From Clostridia bacterium (GTDB lineage Bacteria; Bacillota; Clostridia; Oscillospirales; Acutalibacteraceae): DNA of 28,906 nt. The first letter of the stretch is position 1; every line of letters starts with the position of its first letter. Shown here piece after piece: positions 21,312 through 28,906 of this stretch. The notes under the pieces are model-generated. The model did not search any database. It saw only the letters and a program-made list of their open reading frames with translations, and was not told where the DNA came from. The translations under genes and the position numbers were made by a program. The stretch spans positions 1 through 28,906 of the forward strand of contig CAAGBN010000073.1 of assembly GCA_900768075.1 (NCBI GenBank), given 5' to 3'.

Positions 21312-21340
21312 GTGATTTATCAATTTTTTTCTCACTTGAC
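21307..21340. repeat. perfect 9 bp inverted repeat carrying both divergent -35 boxes
   Basis: GTCAAGTGA (21307-21315) and TCACTTGAC (21332-21340), 16 bp apart. Each arm contains the TTGAC of one of the two divergent promoters. It could be an operator bound by a dimer that covers both promoters; no regulator is identified. Confidence 0.6.
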
Positions 21341-21363
21341 AAAGATTTCACTTATAGTATAAT
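21336..21363 (+). promoter_or_regulatory. consensus sigma-A promoter of the tarI-like gene
   Basis: TTGACA (21336-21341), 16 bp spacer, TATAAT (21358-21363): exact consensus in both boxes. It lies 27 bp before the ATG at 21391, with a GAGGTGA ribosome site between. Confidence 0.8.
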
Positions 21364-21390
21364 TTAGATATAATATTACGAGGTGATACT

Positions 21391-22074
21391 ATGATATATG
21401 CAGTTATAGCAGCCGGTGGTATCGGTAGCCGTATGGGTGCTGAAATGCCCAAGCAGTATATAGAAATAGGCGGTAGACCTATCATTAAACACACTGCTGA
21501 TAAGTTTTTGAGCTGTGATAAAATAGATAAGGTTATTGTACTGTGCCCCGGTGACTGGCTTGATTATACAAAGGAAATCTTCGCTGATAATGAGGTTATA
21601 GTTATCTGTGGCGGTGAAACAAGAAACGAAACTCTTATGAAAGCAATTGACTATATTGAAGAAACAGACAACCTAAATAATGAAACTTATCTTGTAACTC
21701 ACGATGCAGTAAGACCCTTTGTTACAGAAGATATTATAAATGATAATATTGATGCTATGCTCAGATTCGGTGCTACAGGCACTGTTATCCCTGCAACTGA
21801 TACTGTCTTTCACAGCGAAAACGGCAAAGTTATCGACAGCATACCCGACAGAAGTGAGCTTTATCAGGCTCAGACTCCTCAGTGCTTCGGTGCACTGAAA
21901 TTGAGAGAGCTTTATGAGAGTCTCAGTGATGAGGAAAAGGATATTCTCACTGACGGCTGTAAAATATATCTTCTCAAAGGTGAAGATGTCCATCTTGTCA
22001 AAGGCCATGTAAGTAACATTAAAATTACATATCCTCACGATCTTATAGTTGCCGAAGCGATACTCAAAGCATAA
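21391..22074 (+). CDS. tarI: TarI/IspD-type cytidylyltransferase
   Basis: A 227-residue nucleotidyltransferase of the IspD/TarI family, full length. AGGIGSRMGAEMPKQY (8-23) is the CTP-binding loop, and CGGETRNETLMKAI, THDAVRPFVTEDII and YQAQTPQCF follow. The THDAVRPF form, the LTDGCKIYLLKGEDVHLVKG segment and NIKITYPHDLIVAEAIL resemble ribitol-5-phosphate cytidylyltransferase (TarI, making CDP-ribitol for teichoic acid or capsule). IspD (MEP isoprenoid pathway) shares the fold and cannot be excluded. No ribitol dehydrogenase (tarJ) or ispF gene is next to it. It is monocistronic: a consensus promoter lies upstream and a terminator straight after the stop. The convergent gene encodes a membrane-anchored SGNH-like protein, loosely in line with a cell-surface polymer role. 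Confidence 0.85.
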   Translation: MIYAVIAAGGIGSRMGAEMPKQYIEIGGRPIIKHTADKFLSCDKIDKVIVLCPGDWLDYTKEIFADNEVIVICGGETRNETLMKAIDYIEETDNLNNETYLVTHDAVRPFVTEDIINDNIDAMLRFGATGTVIPATDTVFHSENGKVIDSIPDRSELYQAQTPQCFGALKLRELYESLSDEEKDILTDGCKIYLLKGEDVHLVKGHVSNIKITYPHDLIVAEAILKA

Positions 22075-22079
22075 AATTA

Positions 22080-22107
22080 CACCCGATGATCAGTCGGGTG
22101 TTTTTTT
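22080..22107 (+). terminator. terminator of the tarI-like gene
   Basis: CACCCGA (22080-22086), 7-base loop, TCGGGTG (22094-22100), then seven T. It overlaps the stop codon of the convergent gene. Confidence 0.88.
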
Positions 22108-23155
22108 AATACGAGGCCTGAAGATATTTAAAATCACTCTCAAAAAGATAAGGCTTCACAAGCTTCATATAGTTTTTTGAGGCAGTATCCCAATTTTTAT
22201 ATTCCGGCTCTCCCCTTTTATCCTCGAAGCCGTAATTTTCAATGAAATACTGCGAAAGATAGTCGGTAACCTTTATTGAGCCGTGAAGATTGGTGTGTCT
22301 TTCATTGTAATAATCTTTCTTTAAGTCAAGACCGATTTCTTTAATTTGCTTTCTAAGGTCAATAAAGTCAAGACCTCTCGACTCAATCATTTCAGCTATT
22401 GTGTTCTGATTTTTAGTTCTGTCCTCGTTTACTGCCTGAGGCATAATTATAAACAGAGCCTTGACATTTTCCTGCTGACAGTAGTCCATTATATCATTCA
22501 TACCCTGAATTATGAAATCTTCAAGTATAGTGCGTGCTGAAAAATCAGGATCATAATCGCTGACGTCTTTCGATTGATTGAGAAAAACATTGTAGTGGCT
22601 TCCGCCCATATATTCGTCGCTTTTTTTCTGAAAGTCTGATAATGTCAACTCATTCCACCGTGTATTATATCTTAAAATTGGGAACATTAATTCGAGCTTT
22701 TTACCAAAAGAAAATCCTGCCTGATTATAAAGATAATTAGCCATTTTTATCTTATTTATACTGAAGGGATAGTTAATAAGAAGCTTGTCAAGATATTGCT
22801 CGTAGTCTCTTAAAATGTGTGAGACATTGATAATTAACAACGCATCAGGATGGAGCTTTTTCGCATCCTCAATCAGATATTTTGCAGCAAACGAAGGCTG
22901 GGCAGAATTGGACAAGGGATAAATTGCAATACCGTATTCAGACCATGCAACAGGTGCATTCCAGAAGGTATATGTAGCACTTGAGCCGAGAAAAACTGCA
23001 TCAAGAGAGTTTTCGGGCAATTCAAAAAATCCTGCTATTCTTTCGCTGTCTCTTGTATCGCTGTCGCCGACTAAAAGTCCTTGTACAAAGCTGAAAAGCA
23101 AAACAAAAATAAATAAGAATACTGCATATTTAAATATCAGCTTAATTTTTTTCAT
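22106..23155 (-). CDS. membrane-anchored SGNH/GDSL-like protein
   Basis: A 349-residue protein with one N-terminal hydrophobic segment (about residues 9-28) and a long extracytoplasmic domain. It looks like the SGNH-hydrolase superfamily: VFLGSSATYTFWNAP (GSS in place of GDS), then LLIINVSH, ALFIIMPQ and a late NERHTNLHG that may supply the His (no classic DxxH is seen, only ERHTNLH). DltD-like and polymer acyl- or acetyltransferase accessory proteins share this layout, so a surface-polymer esterase or acyltransferase role is possible but not shown. The frame begins with a TTG at 23158, but the ATG at 23155 after GAGGTGA is the likely start. It is convergent to the tarI-like gene, and its stop lies in that gene's terminator. 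Confidence 0.7.
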   Translation of the reverse strand: MKKIKLIFKYAVFLFIFVLLFSFVQGLLVGDSDTRDSERIAGFFELPENSLDAVFLGSSATYTFWNAPVAWSEYGIAIYPLSNSAQPSFAAKYLIEDAKKLHPDALLIINVSHILRDYEQYLDKLLINYPFSINKIKMANYLYNQAGFSFGKKLELMFPILRYNTRWNELTLSDFQKKSDEYMGGSHYNVFLNQSKDVSDYDPDFSARTILEDFIIQGMNDIMDYCQQENVKALFIIMPQAVNEDRTKNQNTIAEMIESRGLDFIDLRKQIKEIGLDLKKDYYNERHTNLHGSIKVTDYLSQYFIENYGFEDKRGEPEYKNWDTASKNYMKLVKPYLFESDFKYLQASY

Positions 23156-23257
23156 CAAGTCACCTCATATAGTTTCTGATGCAATATTAACATGTCTATG
23201 TGAAACTACAATGGGTCAGATATAAACAGAAGTATTATATTTTGTGTAAGTATAGTG

Positions 23258-23288
23258 AAAAACTGCATCCACTATGAAGCGGATGCAG
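23258..23288 (-). terminator. terminator of the sialidase gene
   Basis: On the minus strand, CTGCATCC (23281-23288), 10-base loop, GGATGCAG (23263-23270), then five T (23258-23262). It ends the iol-sialidase transcript. Confidence 0.85.
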
Positions 23289-23311
23289 TAAAATTATTCA
23301 GGGTTATTAAA

Positions 23312-24871
23312 TTATGCTAAACCGAAGAATTTTGCAATCTTATAGAAGAAATCCTTTAAAGCTTTAACGAACTTCTGCCAACCTGTGAGCTGAACTTCAT
23401 CTTCAGCAGTATCGGGATTGTTGCCGTTAACTTCATTGATGTTACCGTTTTCATCAATTGAGAAGATAAGATACTGAATGTGTGAAGCTTCGTCTTCATA
23501 GAGAATACCGAAGTTGCCGTCAGCAAGCTCTGTGATGCATGAATATGCATAGAAATCGTTATATTTAGTAAGCTTATAAGTTGAAATCCAGTTGATGGGG
23601 TCGTTGCCATTTACAAGACCAACTTTGATAACACCGCCTGCTCTCTTGTCAGGGTTTGAGGGGAATGAGCCGAGAACTACACTCTTGCCGTTAATGGTTT
23701 TGCTTGTGTTGATGAAGCTTACCATACAGTTACCCATAGCTTCGAGAGCTGAGTCTGAAACGAATTCAGTCCAGTTTACACCGTAGTCTGTGCTGTCAGC
23801 ATATGCAACGTGTGTACCCTTATTACGAGCAAACATACGAAGTGTGCCGTTGCCAAGGTCAACAATCTGGCTCTCACTTGTTTTACCTACACCCATAGCA
23901 GGTGTTGTTTCAGCGCCTCTGTTCCATGTTATACCGTTATCATCAGAATAGATTGTGCTTACGTTTTCAAATTCATTCCAACCGATGTTACCGTTGTCGT
24001 ATACCATAAAGATAATTCTTTCAGTACCGTCGGGAAGTGTTGTAACAAAGCCTCTACCGGGGCAGATACCAAGGAAGAACTCGTTGTCTGTCTTAACCTG
24101 TGATGTAAGAAGAACAGGAGCACTCCAAGTAGCACCGTTGTCATCACTGTATCTCATCCAAAGGAATGTTGATAAGAAGCATCTGAGTTCAGCATCAGCA
24201 TAAAATACGTTCTGATTTACAGTTACGCCTTCGCTGCCCTTCTGAGCCATTGTAAGAACAACACCGTTCTTGTAAAGGTCATATTCAGTGTCAACACTAT
24301 ATTCTGTAGCAGTTTTGTCAGCTCTGTTATAAACAGTAGCCATACCGTTTACAAACTCGCCAACATAGTATTCCATATAGTCCTGATTGGTATTAGCACC
24401 TGCTGTGAGAAGCATGCAACGCTTGCCGTCAACAGTGATATAACCTGAGCCCTGCTTACACTGAAGGTAACCGCAGCCTGCAGGCTGAGCATCTGTTACA
24501 ACAAAGATTCTGCCTGTTGATGACTGAACAGTTGCGCAGTCAATGAATGATGCACTGTTAGCATCAGTTACACCGTCTGCATAGTCATCAAAATGATTGA
24601 GTGAGAAATACTCCCAACCTGTGTAACCATCCGGTGAGATAGCAGCAAGGATATCGATGTTGTTGGGTGAGTCACTACCGTGATCGTAACGAGCGTCAGC
24701 GATAGCAAGAACTGAACCGTTGTTAAGTGTGTAAAGCGAAGGAATACGGTATTCGCTTACGTCGTGTTCACCTCTGTCGAAAGGCTGTTCATAATCTTTA
24801 GCAGCAACAGCAAATGATGCTACTGAAAGCACAAGAACAACTGCGAGTAATAATGAAATTATTTTTTTCAT
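23312..24871 (-). CDS. secreted GH33 exo-sialidase (NanA/NanB-like)
   Basis: A 519-residue exported glycoside hydrolase that should release sialic acid from glycans. A Sec signal peptide covers residues 1-23 (KKIISLL... cleaved after AVA). YRIP (41-44) gives the first Arg of the triad; TERIIF (R285) and MFARN (R349) the others. E334 in SESQIVDL and Y443 in YAYSCITE match the nucleophile pair, and ARYDHGSD supplies the acid/base Asp. Asp boxes are SDDNGATW (242-249), SDDNGITW (309-316) and STDYGVNW (360-367). An insert of about 100 residues (130-235) before FLWMRYSDD resembles NanA/NanB-type sialidases, so an intramolecular trans-sialidase is possible. The C-terminal tail (about 497-519, FVKALKDFFYKIAKFFGLA) is an amphipathic helix. 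It follows iolE by 58 bp. Confidence 0.9.
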   Translation of the reverse strand: MKKIISLLLAVVLVLSVASFAVAAKDYEQPFDRGEHDVSEYRIPSLYTLNNGSVLAIADARYDHGSDSPNNIDILAAISPDGYTGWEYFSLNHFDDYADGVTDANSASFIDCATVQSSTGRIFVVTDAQPAGCGYLQCKQGSGYITVDGKRCMLLTAGANTNQDYMEYYVGEFVNGMATVYNRADKTATEYSVDTEYDLYKNGVVLTMAQKGSEGVTVNQNVFYADAELRCFLSTFLWMRYSDDNGATWSAPVLLTSQVKTDNEFFLGICPGRGFVTTLPDGTERIIFMVYDNGNIGWNEFENVSTIYSDDNGITWNRGAETTPAMGVGKTSESQIVDLGNGTLRMFARNKGTHVAYADSTDYGVNWTEFVSDSALEAMGNCMVSFINTSKTINGKSVVLGSFPSNPDKRAGGVIKVGLVNGNDPINWISTYKLTKYNDFYAYSCITELADGNFGILYEDEASHIQYLIFSIDENGNINEVNGNNPDTAEDEVQLTGWQKFVKALKDFFYKIAKFFGLA

Positions 24872-24902
24872 AAAATCGTCCTCTTTTCAAATTTTATTAA
24901 AT

Positions 24903-24919
24903 ATCAACTTTTAGTTGAT
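24903..24919 (-). terminator. small hairpin between iolE and the sialidase gene
   Basis: ATCAACT (24903-24909), loop TTT, AGTTGAT (24913-24919), 7 bp. The minus-strand sequence after it is AT-rich but not a clean T run, so termination is doubtful. Confidence 0.3.
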
Positions 24920-24929
24920 TATTTACGGA

Positions 24930-25823
24930 TTAAAGACCTGTTTTTTCTCTGATGTAGTTTCTTGCAAGTACAGCGTACTCATAGGGATTAGCCTTTGCAG
25001 GATCCTGCTCAGCTTCAACAACTACCCAGCCTTCATAGCCGGCTTCATCGAGAATATCAAATACGGGTGTGAAATCAAAGTCGCCGTCACCGGGCACTGT
25101 GAATGAGCCTGCTCTTACTGAGTCAAGGAAGCTGTAGCCCTTTTCCTTAGCTTCTTCAATAACATCCTTACGGATTGACTTGAGGTGAACGTGCTTTGTT
25201 CTGCCTACATACTTCTTAAGTACACCGAGTACATCCTCACCGCTGAATGAAAGGTGACCTGTATCGAAGAGAAGATATACAAGGTCAGGATCAGTGATTT
25301 CCATAAGCTTGTCGATTTCAGCTTCTGTCTGAACACCTGTACCCATATGGTGATGAACTGTGAAGTACATTCCCTTTTCCTTAGCAAGTCTGCCCATTTC
25401 GTTGAAGCCCTTAGCAATAAGCTCCCACTGTTCGTCAGTGTAAACGGGCTTCTCACCGAAGATGCTTACATCCTTACCCTGAATGCTGTTACCCTGCTCT
25501 GAAGCACCGATAACCTTTGCACCGAGAGCGTGAAGAAAATCTCTGTGCTTGATGAAAGCTTCGATTGTAGCTTCGTAGCCCTCTGAAAGAAGAAGTGAAG
25601 AGAACCAAGCATTACAGATTCTCATGCCTCTTACATCAAGCTTGTGCTTGAGAGTTTCAACATCCTTGGGATATTTGTTACCGATTTCACTGCCTGTGAA
25701 GCCTGCAAGTGCCATTTCACTTACACACTGTTCAAATGTGTTTTCTGCACCTAAATCAGGAAGGTCGTCGTTTGTCCACGCGATAGGAGCACAGGCAAGA
25801 TATACTTTATCTTTGTTAAGCAT
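24930..25823 (-). CDS. iolE: myo-inosose-2 dehydratase
   Basis: A 297-residue TIM-barrel dehydratase, full length, converting 2-keto-myo-inositol (scyllo-inosose) to 3D-(3,5/4)-trihydroxycyclohexane-1,2-dione, the substrate of IolD encoded just upstream. The N-terminal LACAPIAWTNDDLPDLG is the typical IolE start. FTVHHHMGTGVQTEAEID, LLFDTGHLSFSG and RTKHVHLKSIR carry the metal and substrate residues expected in the family, and VVVEAEQDPAKANP closes the barrel. AAAAGGAGT precedes ATG 25823. The gene is 19 bp after iolD in the same operon. Confidence 0.95.
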   Translation of the reverse strand: MLNKDKVYLACAPIAWTNDDLPDLGAENTFEQCVSEMALAGFTGSEIGNKYPKDVETLKHKLDVRGMRICNAWFSSLLLSEGYEATIEAFIKHRDFLHALGAKVIGASEQGNSIQGKDVSIFGEKPVYTDEQWELIAKGFNEMGRLAKEKGMYFTVHHHMGTGVQTEAEIDKLMEITDPDLVYLLFDTGHLSFSGEDVLGVLKKYVGRTKHVHLKSIRKDVIEEAKEKGYSFLDSVRAGSFTVPGDGDFDFTPVFDILDEAGYEGWVVVEAEQDPAKANPYEYAVLARNYIREKTGL

Positions 25824-25842
25824 TTTAATCTACTCCTTTTAA

Positions 25843-27690
25843 TTAATATAAACGTGCTTTCGCAATGTTTTCTTTCATATCTTCATAACAAGCCTGCACT
25901 GTTTCACTTGTGCTGACTTCAGCAACGCCTACTCTCCACCAAGAATCATAGCCGTCTGTCATTGACTTGTGAGCAACCTTGATATCAAAGAGAGTCGAAA
26001 CTGACTGCTTTTTAGCATCCTCGAGAGCTGCATAAAGCTCTTCAGCAGTTGTAACTCTGTATGCCTTACAGCCGTAGCCTTCAGCAATCTTAGCGTAATC
26101 TGTTGTGATTATTGCACCGTCGAGAAGACCTGAAGCTTCATTTCTTCTTGTGAAACGAGTACCGAATGTATCTGTACCCTGGTTATTCTGAAGATTTTCA
26201 ATGCAACCCCAACCGCTGTTGTCGAAGAGCATTACATTGATTTTCTTATCTTCCTGAATTGCTGTATAAAGCTCACTGTGAAGCATAAGGAATGAGCCGT
26301 CACCAACCATTGAGTAAACCTCTCTGTCACCTGCCGCAAGCTTAGCGCCGAGAGCACCGCAGATTTCATAGCCCATACATGAGAAGCCGTATTCAACGTG
26401 ATATGTATCGGGAGCCTTAGTCTTCCAGATTCTCTGTAAGCAACCGGGAAGTGAGCCTGATGAGCCGATGATAACGCTGTCGTCTGCAACAACCTCATTG
26501 ATGATACCGAGAGCCTTCATCTGTGAAAGCATATCGTGTGATTCATCAGCATAGCATCTGTCAATTTCTGCAATATAAGCATTTTTAGCATCAGCAATTT
26601 CATTAGTCCACTTTGATGTATAGCCGTCAAGCTTAGCTGTGATAGCCTCGCAAGCCGCTTTAGCGTCAGCGATAACTGCTGTAGAATCCATCTTGAAAGC
26701 ATCGAATGAGCAAACATTGATTGAAAGCATCTTGCAGTCGGGATTGTGGAAGCCCCACTTTGAGCAGGTTGTAAAGTCAGTGAGTCTTGTACCTACTGCA
26801 ATAACAAGATCTGTCTGCTTAGCAATAGCGTTAGCGGCAGGGCCACCTGTAACACCGCAACCACCCATATTAAGAGGATGATCAAATGCGATCTGTCCCT
26901 TACCGGCCTGAGTTTCACCGATGGGGATATTATATTTTTCAGCCATAGCGAGAACTGCTTTTTCACTGTCTGAGTATGTAACACCGCCGCCTACGATAAT
27001 CATAGGCTTTTCAGCGTTCTTGATGAGCTCGCAAGCAGCTTCGATTTCTCTGTCTGATGGAACTCTTCTGTCCATATACCAGACTCTCTTCTGAAGGAAG
27101 TAGTCGGGATAATCGTAAGCTTCAGCTTCAACATCCTGAGGCATTGCGATACAAACTGCGCCTGTGTCAGCAGGATCTGTGAGAACTCTCATAGCGTTGA
27201 TGCAAGCTGTCATAAGCTGTTCGGGTCGGTTGATTCTGTCCCAATATTTACAAACAGCCTTGAATGAATCGTTGGCTGTGATAGCGCATGAGTCGTACTG
27301 CTCAATCTGCTGGAGTACGGGGTCGGGCTGACGGCAAGCAAATGTGTCACCGGGAAGCACGAGAAGAGGGATACGGTTAGCTGTAGCAGTACCGCAAGCA
27401 GTAACCATATTCAGAGCACCGGGGCCGATTGATGAAGTACAAGCGATAATCTTTCTTCTCTTCATCTGCTTTGCATAAGCAATAGCTGCGTGAGCCATAC
27501 CCTGCTCATTGTGACCCTGATAGTAGCGAAGATTGTGTCCACCCTGCTCAAGAGCCTGACCGATACCAACAACACAGCCGTGACCGAAAATACCGAAGAT
27601 ACCGTCAACGAACTTGCTCTCTTTACCGTCGAAGCAGATATACTGATTGTCGAGGAATTTAACAAGAGCCTGAGCCATTGTAAGTTTCAT
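25843..27690 (-). CDS. iolD: 3D-(3,5/4)-trihydroxycyclohexane-1,2-dione hydrolase
   Basis: A 615-residue ThDP-dependent enzyme that opens the cyclohexanedione ring to 5-deoxyglucuronate in inositol breakdown. It has the three-domain ThDP layout. LTMAQALVKFLDNQY and FVDGIFGIFGHGCVVGIGQAL mark the IolD N-terminus, and the activating Glu lies in QGHNEQGMAHAAIAYAKQ. The ThDP/Mg2+ motif is VGDGSFLMLHSEL with NSGWGCIENLQ. Length is slightly below the 635-645 of Bacillus IolD, but no domain is missing. AAAGGAT lies about 11 bases before ATG 27690, a rather distant ribosome site. A terminator-like hairpin separates it from iolG upstream, so iolD expression may depend on readthrough. Confidence 0.95.
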   Translation of the reverse strand: MKLTMAQALVKFLDNQYICFDGKESKFVDGIFGIFGHGCVVGIGQALEQGGHNLRYYQGHNEQGMAHAAIAYAKQMKRRKIIACTSSIGPGALNMVTACGTATANRIPLLVLPGDTFACRQPDPVLQQIEQYDSCAITANDSFKAVCKYWDRINRPEQLMTACINAMRVLTDPADTGAVCIAMPQDVEAEAYDYPDYFLQKRVWYMDRRVPSDREIEAACELIKNAEKPMIIVGGGVTYSDSEKAVLAMAEKYNIPIGETQAGKGQIAFDHPLNMGGCGVTGGPAANAIAKQTDLVIAVGTRLTDFTTCSKWGFHNPDCKMLSINVCSFDAFKMDSTAVIADAKAACEAITAKLDGYTSKWTNEIADAKNAYIAEIDRCYADESHDMLSQMKALGIINEVVADDSVIIGSSGSLPGCLQRIWKTKAPDTYHVEYGFSCMGYEICGALGAKLAAGDREVYSMVGDGSFLMLHSELYTAIQEDKKINVMLFDNSGWGCIENLQNNQGTDTFGTRFTRRNEASGLLDGAIITTDYAKIAEGYGCKAYRVTTAEELYAALEDAKKQSVSTLFDIKVAHKSMTDGYDSWWRVGVAEVSTSETVQACYEDMKENIAKARLY

Positions 27691-27735
27691 AAGTAATCAA
27701 ATCCTTTCATTCACCGCAAAGTGAATAATATCAAT

Positions 27736-27780
27736 AAAAACACTTTAAGGAGTACCCCATAAAAGAGGCACTCCGAAGTG
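27736..27780 (-). terminator. terminator-like hairpin between iolG and iolD
   Basis: On the minus strand, GGAGTGCCTC and GGGGTACTCC pair (10 bp with two G-U), flanked by CACTT/AAGTG, then five T (27736-27740). It starts 2 bp after the iolG stop. It would end or attenuate transcripts before iolD; I found no convincing separate iolD promoter in the remaining 45 bp. Confidence 0.75.
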
Positions 27781-27781
27781 A

Positions 27782-28795
27782 TTATAAAATTTCTGAAATT
27801 TTAACAGGTCTGCCTTCCTGAACACTCTTCTTAGCAGCGAGAGCAACAAGGATTGAGTTAAGACCGTCTGTACCTGTTGTAGGTGTAGCCTTGTCATTGA
27901 GAACAGCATCAACGAACTGAATCATTTCATCACGGAATGACTGCATATATCTCTCAAGGAAGAAGTAAAGAGGCTTATCTGTTGTAACACCTGCATCGTT
28001 CATAATTGTAACGTTTGTAGGTGTATCGTTAGCAGCCATAGCAGCACCGAGTGAGCCGAATACTTCAATTCTCTGGTCATAACCGTAAGCAGCACGACGG
28101 CTGTTGTCAATAACACCGAGAGCGCCGTTTTCAAACTTAAGGTTGATAATAGCTGTATCAACGTCGCCTGCTTCACCGATAGCGGGATCAACAAGACAGG
28201 TAGCATTAGCGTAAACCTCAGTTACATCGCAGCCTGCAAGGAAACGAGCCATATCGAAATCGTGAATTGTCATATCAAGGAACATACCGCCTGATACTGC
28301 AGCGTATTCTGCCGGTGGGGGTGCCGGGTCACGTGAAGTAATCTTGATAAGCTCAAGATCGCCAACCTTACCTTCATTGATAAGATTTCTTACCTGAGCG
28401 AAGTTGTGGTCGAAACGTCTGTTGAAACCAACCTGAAGCTTAACGCCTGCTTCTGCAACAGCGTCGATTACAGCCTGAACCTTAGCAGGTGTAAGGTCAA
28501 CTGGTTTTTCACAGAAAACGTGCTTGCCTGCTTTTGCAGCTTCGATTGAAATGTCAGCGTGTGTGTCTGTTGATGAACAAACAAGAACTGCATCGATTTC
28601 GTCATCTGCAAGCATTTCTTTATAATCGTTATATACCTTTTCAATGCCGTATTTGTCAGCAAGTTCCTGAAGACCGTCTTTAAAGACGTCTGTTATACCG
28701 AGAACTTTAGCTGTGGGCACATTATATGTAATTGACTGAGCGTGTACCTTGCCGATTCTGCCGGCACCAATGATACCAATATTTAACTGCTTCAT
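27782..28795 (-). CDS. iolG: inositol 2-dehydrogenase
   Basis: A 337-residue Gfo/Idh/MocA-family oxidoreductase, the usual IolG length. It oxidises myo-inositol to scyllo-inosose with NAD+, the first step before IolE and IolD. The N-terminal Rossmann motif is GIIGAGRIGKVHA. SSTDTHADISIEAAKAGKHVFCEKP (with the conserved EKP lysine; cited here by its end HVFCEKP) and GFNRRFDHNF follow, and GGMFLDMTIHDFDMARFL contains the catalytic D-x-x-x-H pair. The frame is open 28 codons upstream, but GGAGG before ATG 28795 and the promoter at 28851-28879 set this start. Related scyllo-inositol or sugar dehydrogenases look alike, but the iolD-iolE neighbours support IolG. Confidence 0.92.
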   Translation of the reverse strand: MKQLNIGIIGAGRIGKVHAQSITYNVPTAKVLGITDVFKDGLQELADKYGIEKVYNDYKEMLADDEIDAVLVCSSTDTHADISIEAAKAGKHVFCEKPVDLTPAKVQAVIDAVAEAGVKLQVGFNRRFDHNFAQVRNLINEGKVGDLELIKITSRDPAPPPAEYAAVSGGMFLDMTIHDFDMARFLAGCDVTEVYANATCLVDPAIGEAGDVDTAIINLKFENGALGVIDNSRRAAYGYDQRIEVFGSLGAAMAANDTPTNVTIMNDAGVTTDKPLYFFLERYMQSFRDEMIQFVDAVLNDKATPTTGTDGLNSILVALAAKKSVQEGRPVKISEIL

Positions 28796-28850
28796 TTGTA
28801 TTAGCCTCCATAGTTTGCTTTTCTTGGTAAATATATACCCAATTAAGGTA

Positions 28851-28879
28851 ATTATATCACAATACATCTTAACATTCAA
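28851..28879 (-). promoter_or_regulatory. sigma-A-type promoter of iolG
   Basis: On the minus strand, TTGAAT (28874-28879), 17 bp spacer, TATAAT (28851-28856) with TG one base before it (extended -10). The leader to the iolG ATG is about 50 bases. Nothing else is seen from 28880 to the window end. Confidence 0.7.
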
Positions 28880-28906
28880 GCATTATACAGTTGTAGATTA
28901 TTACGA

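Noticed and set aside
23159..23257. Promoter for the SGNH-like gene
   Set aside because: TATAAT-like runs occur on the minus strand, but no -35 at proper spacing is convincing.
28796..28879. 28-codon extension of iolG
   Set aside because: It covers the -10 region and the GGAGG site; the Rossmann fold begins at ATG 28795.

Overview
The window looks like chromosomal DNA from a spore-forming Clostridia-type Firmicute, probably a gut or rumen Oscillospiraceae/Ruminococcaceae relative. This is an inference from the A+T-leaning composition, strong AGGAGG-type ribosome binding sites, two T-box leaders, dipicolinate synthase genes (spoVFAB), ferredoxin-linked 2-oxoacid metabolism and a secreted GH33 sialidase. 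Most genes lie on the minus strand; thyX, murC and the tarI-like gene are on the plus strand. No tRNA, rRNA, CRISPR array or transposase was seen.

Layout. (1) 1-3739, minus: a tightly packed operon of cupin, dTMP kinase, DUF2156 protein, GNAT acetyltransferase, DJ-1/PfpI protein and 5-formyl-THF cyclo-ligase (cut by the window edge). A two-domain ThyX (3945-5312, plus) diverges from it, so two dTMP-supply genes and one folate gene are neighbours. (2) 5345-9106: spoVFA-spoVFB (minus, with a candidate sigma-K promoter), divergent murC, and a 0.7 kb gene-free stretch rich in small palindromic repeats. (3) 9107-16091, minus: one long operon behind a T-box leader whose specifier reads best as ATC (Ile). 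It holds an XRE-cupin-acyl-CoA synthetase fusion, a P-loop ATPase, a four-subunit 2-oxoacid:ferredoxin oxidoreductase (ferredoxin, alpha, beta, gamma) and branched-chain aminotransferase. (4) 16143-21288, minus: a second T-box leader (specifier best read as CTC, Leu) before a LeuA-like protein lacking the metal ligands, a TIM-barrel/acyl-CoA synthetase fusion and an amidohydrolase. (5) 21391-23155: a TarI/IspD-type cytidylyltransferase (plus) converging on a membrane-anchored SGNH-like protein. (6) 23312-28795, minus: iolG, iolD, iolE and a GH33 sialidase.

The most interesting part is regions 3 and 4 together. Amino-acid-starvation riboswitches sit in front of acyl-CoA synthetases, and one of these transcripts also encodes an oxoacid:ferredoxin oxidoreductase and IlvE. 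The simplest reading is biosynthesis by scavenging: branched-chain carboxylic acids (2-methylbutyrate, isovalerate, isobutyrate) are activated to acyl-CoAs, reductively carboxylated with reduced ferredoxin to branched-chain 2-oxoacids, and transaminated to Ile, Leu or Val. That chemistry is known in rumen anaerobes. The two-T-box arrangement, the DNA-binding-domain/synthetase fusion and the apparently catalytically dead LeuA with an intact leucine-sensing domain are what make this locus worth testing. The substrates and the direction of the pathway are inferred, not shown.
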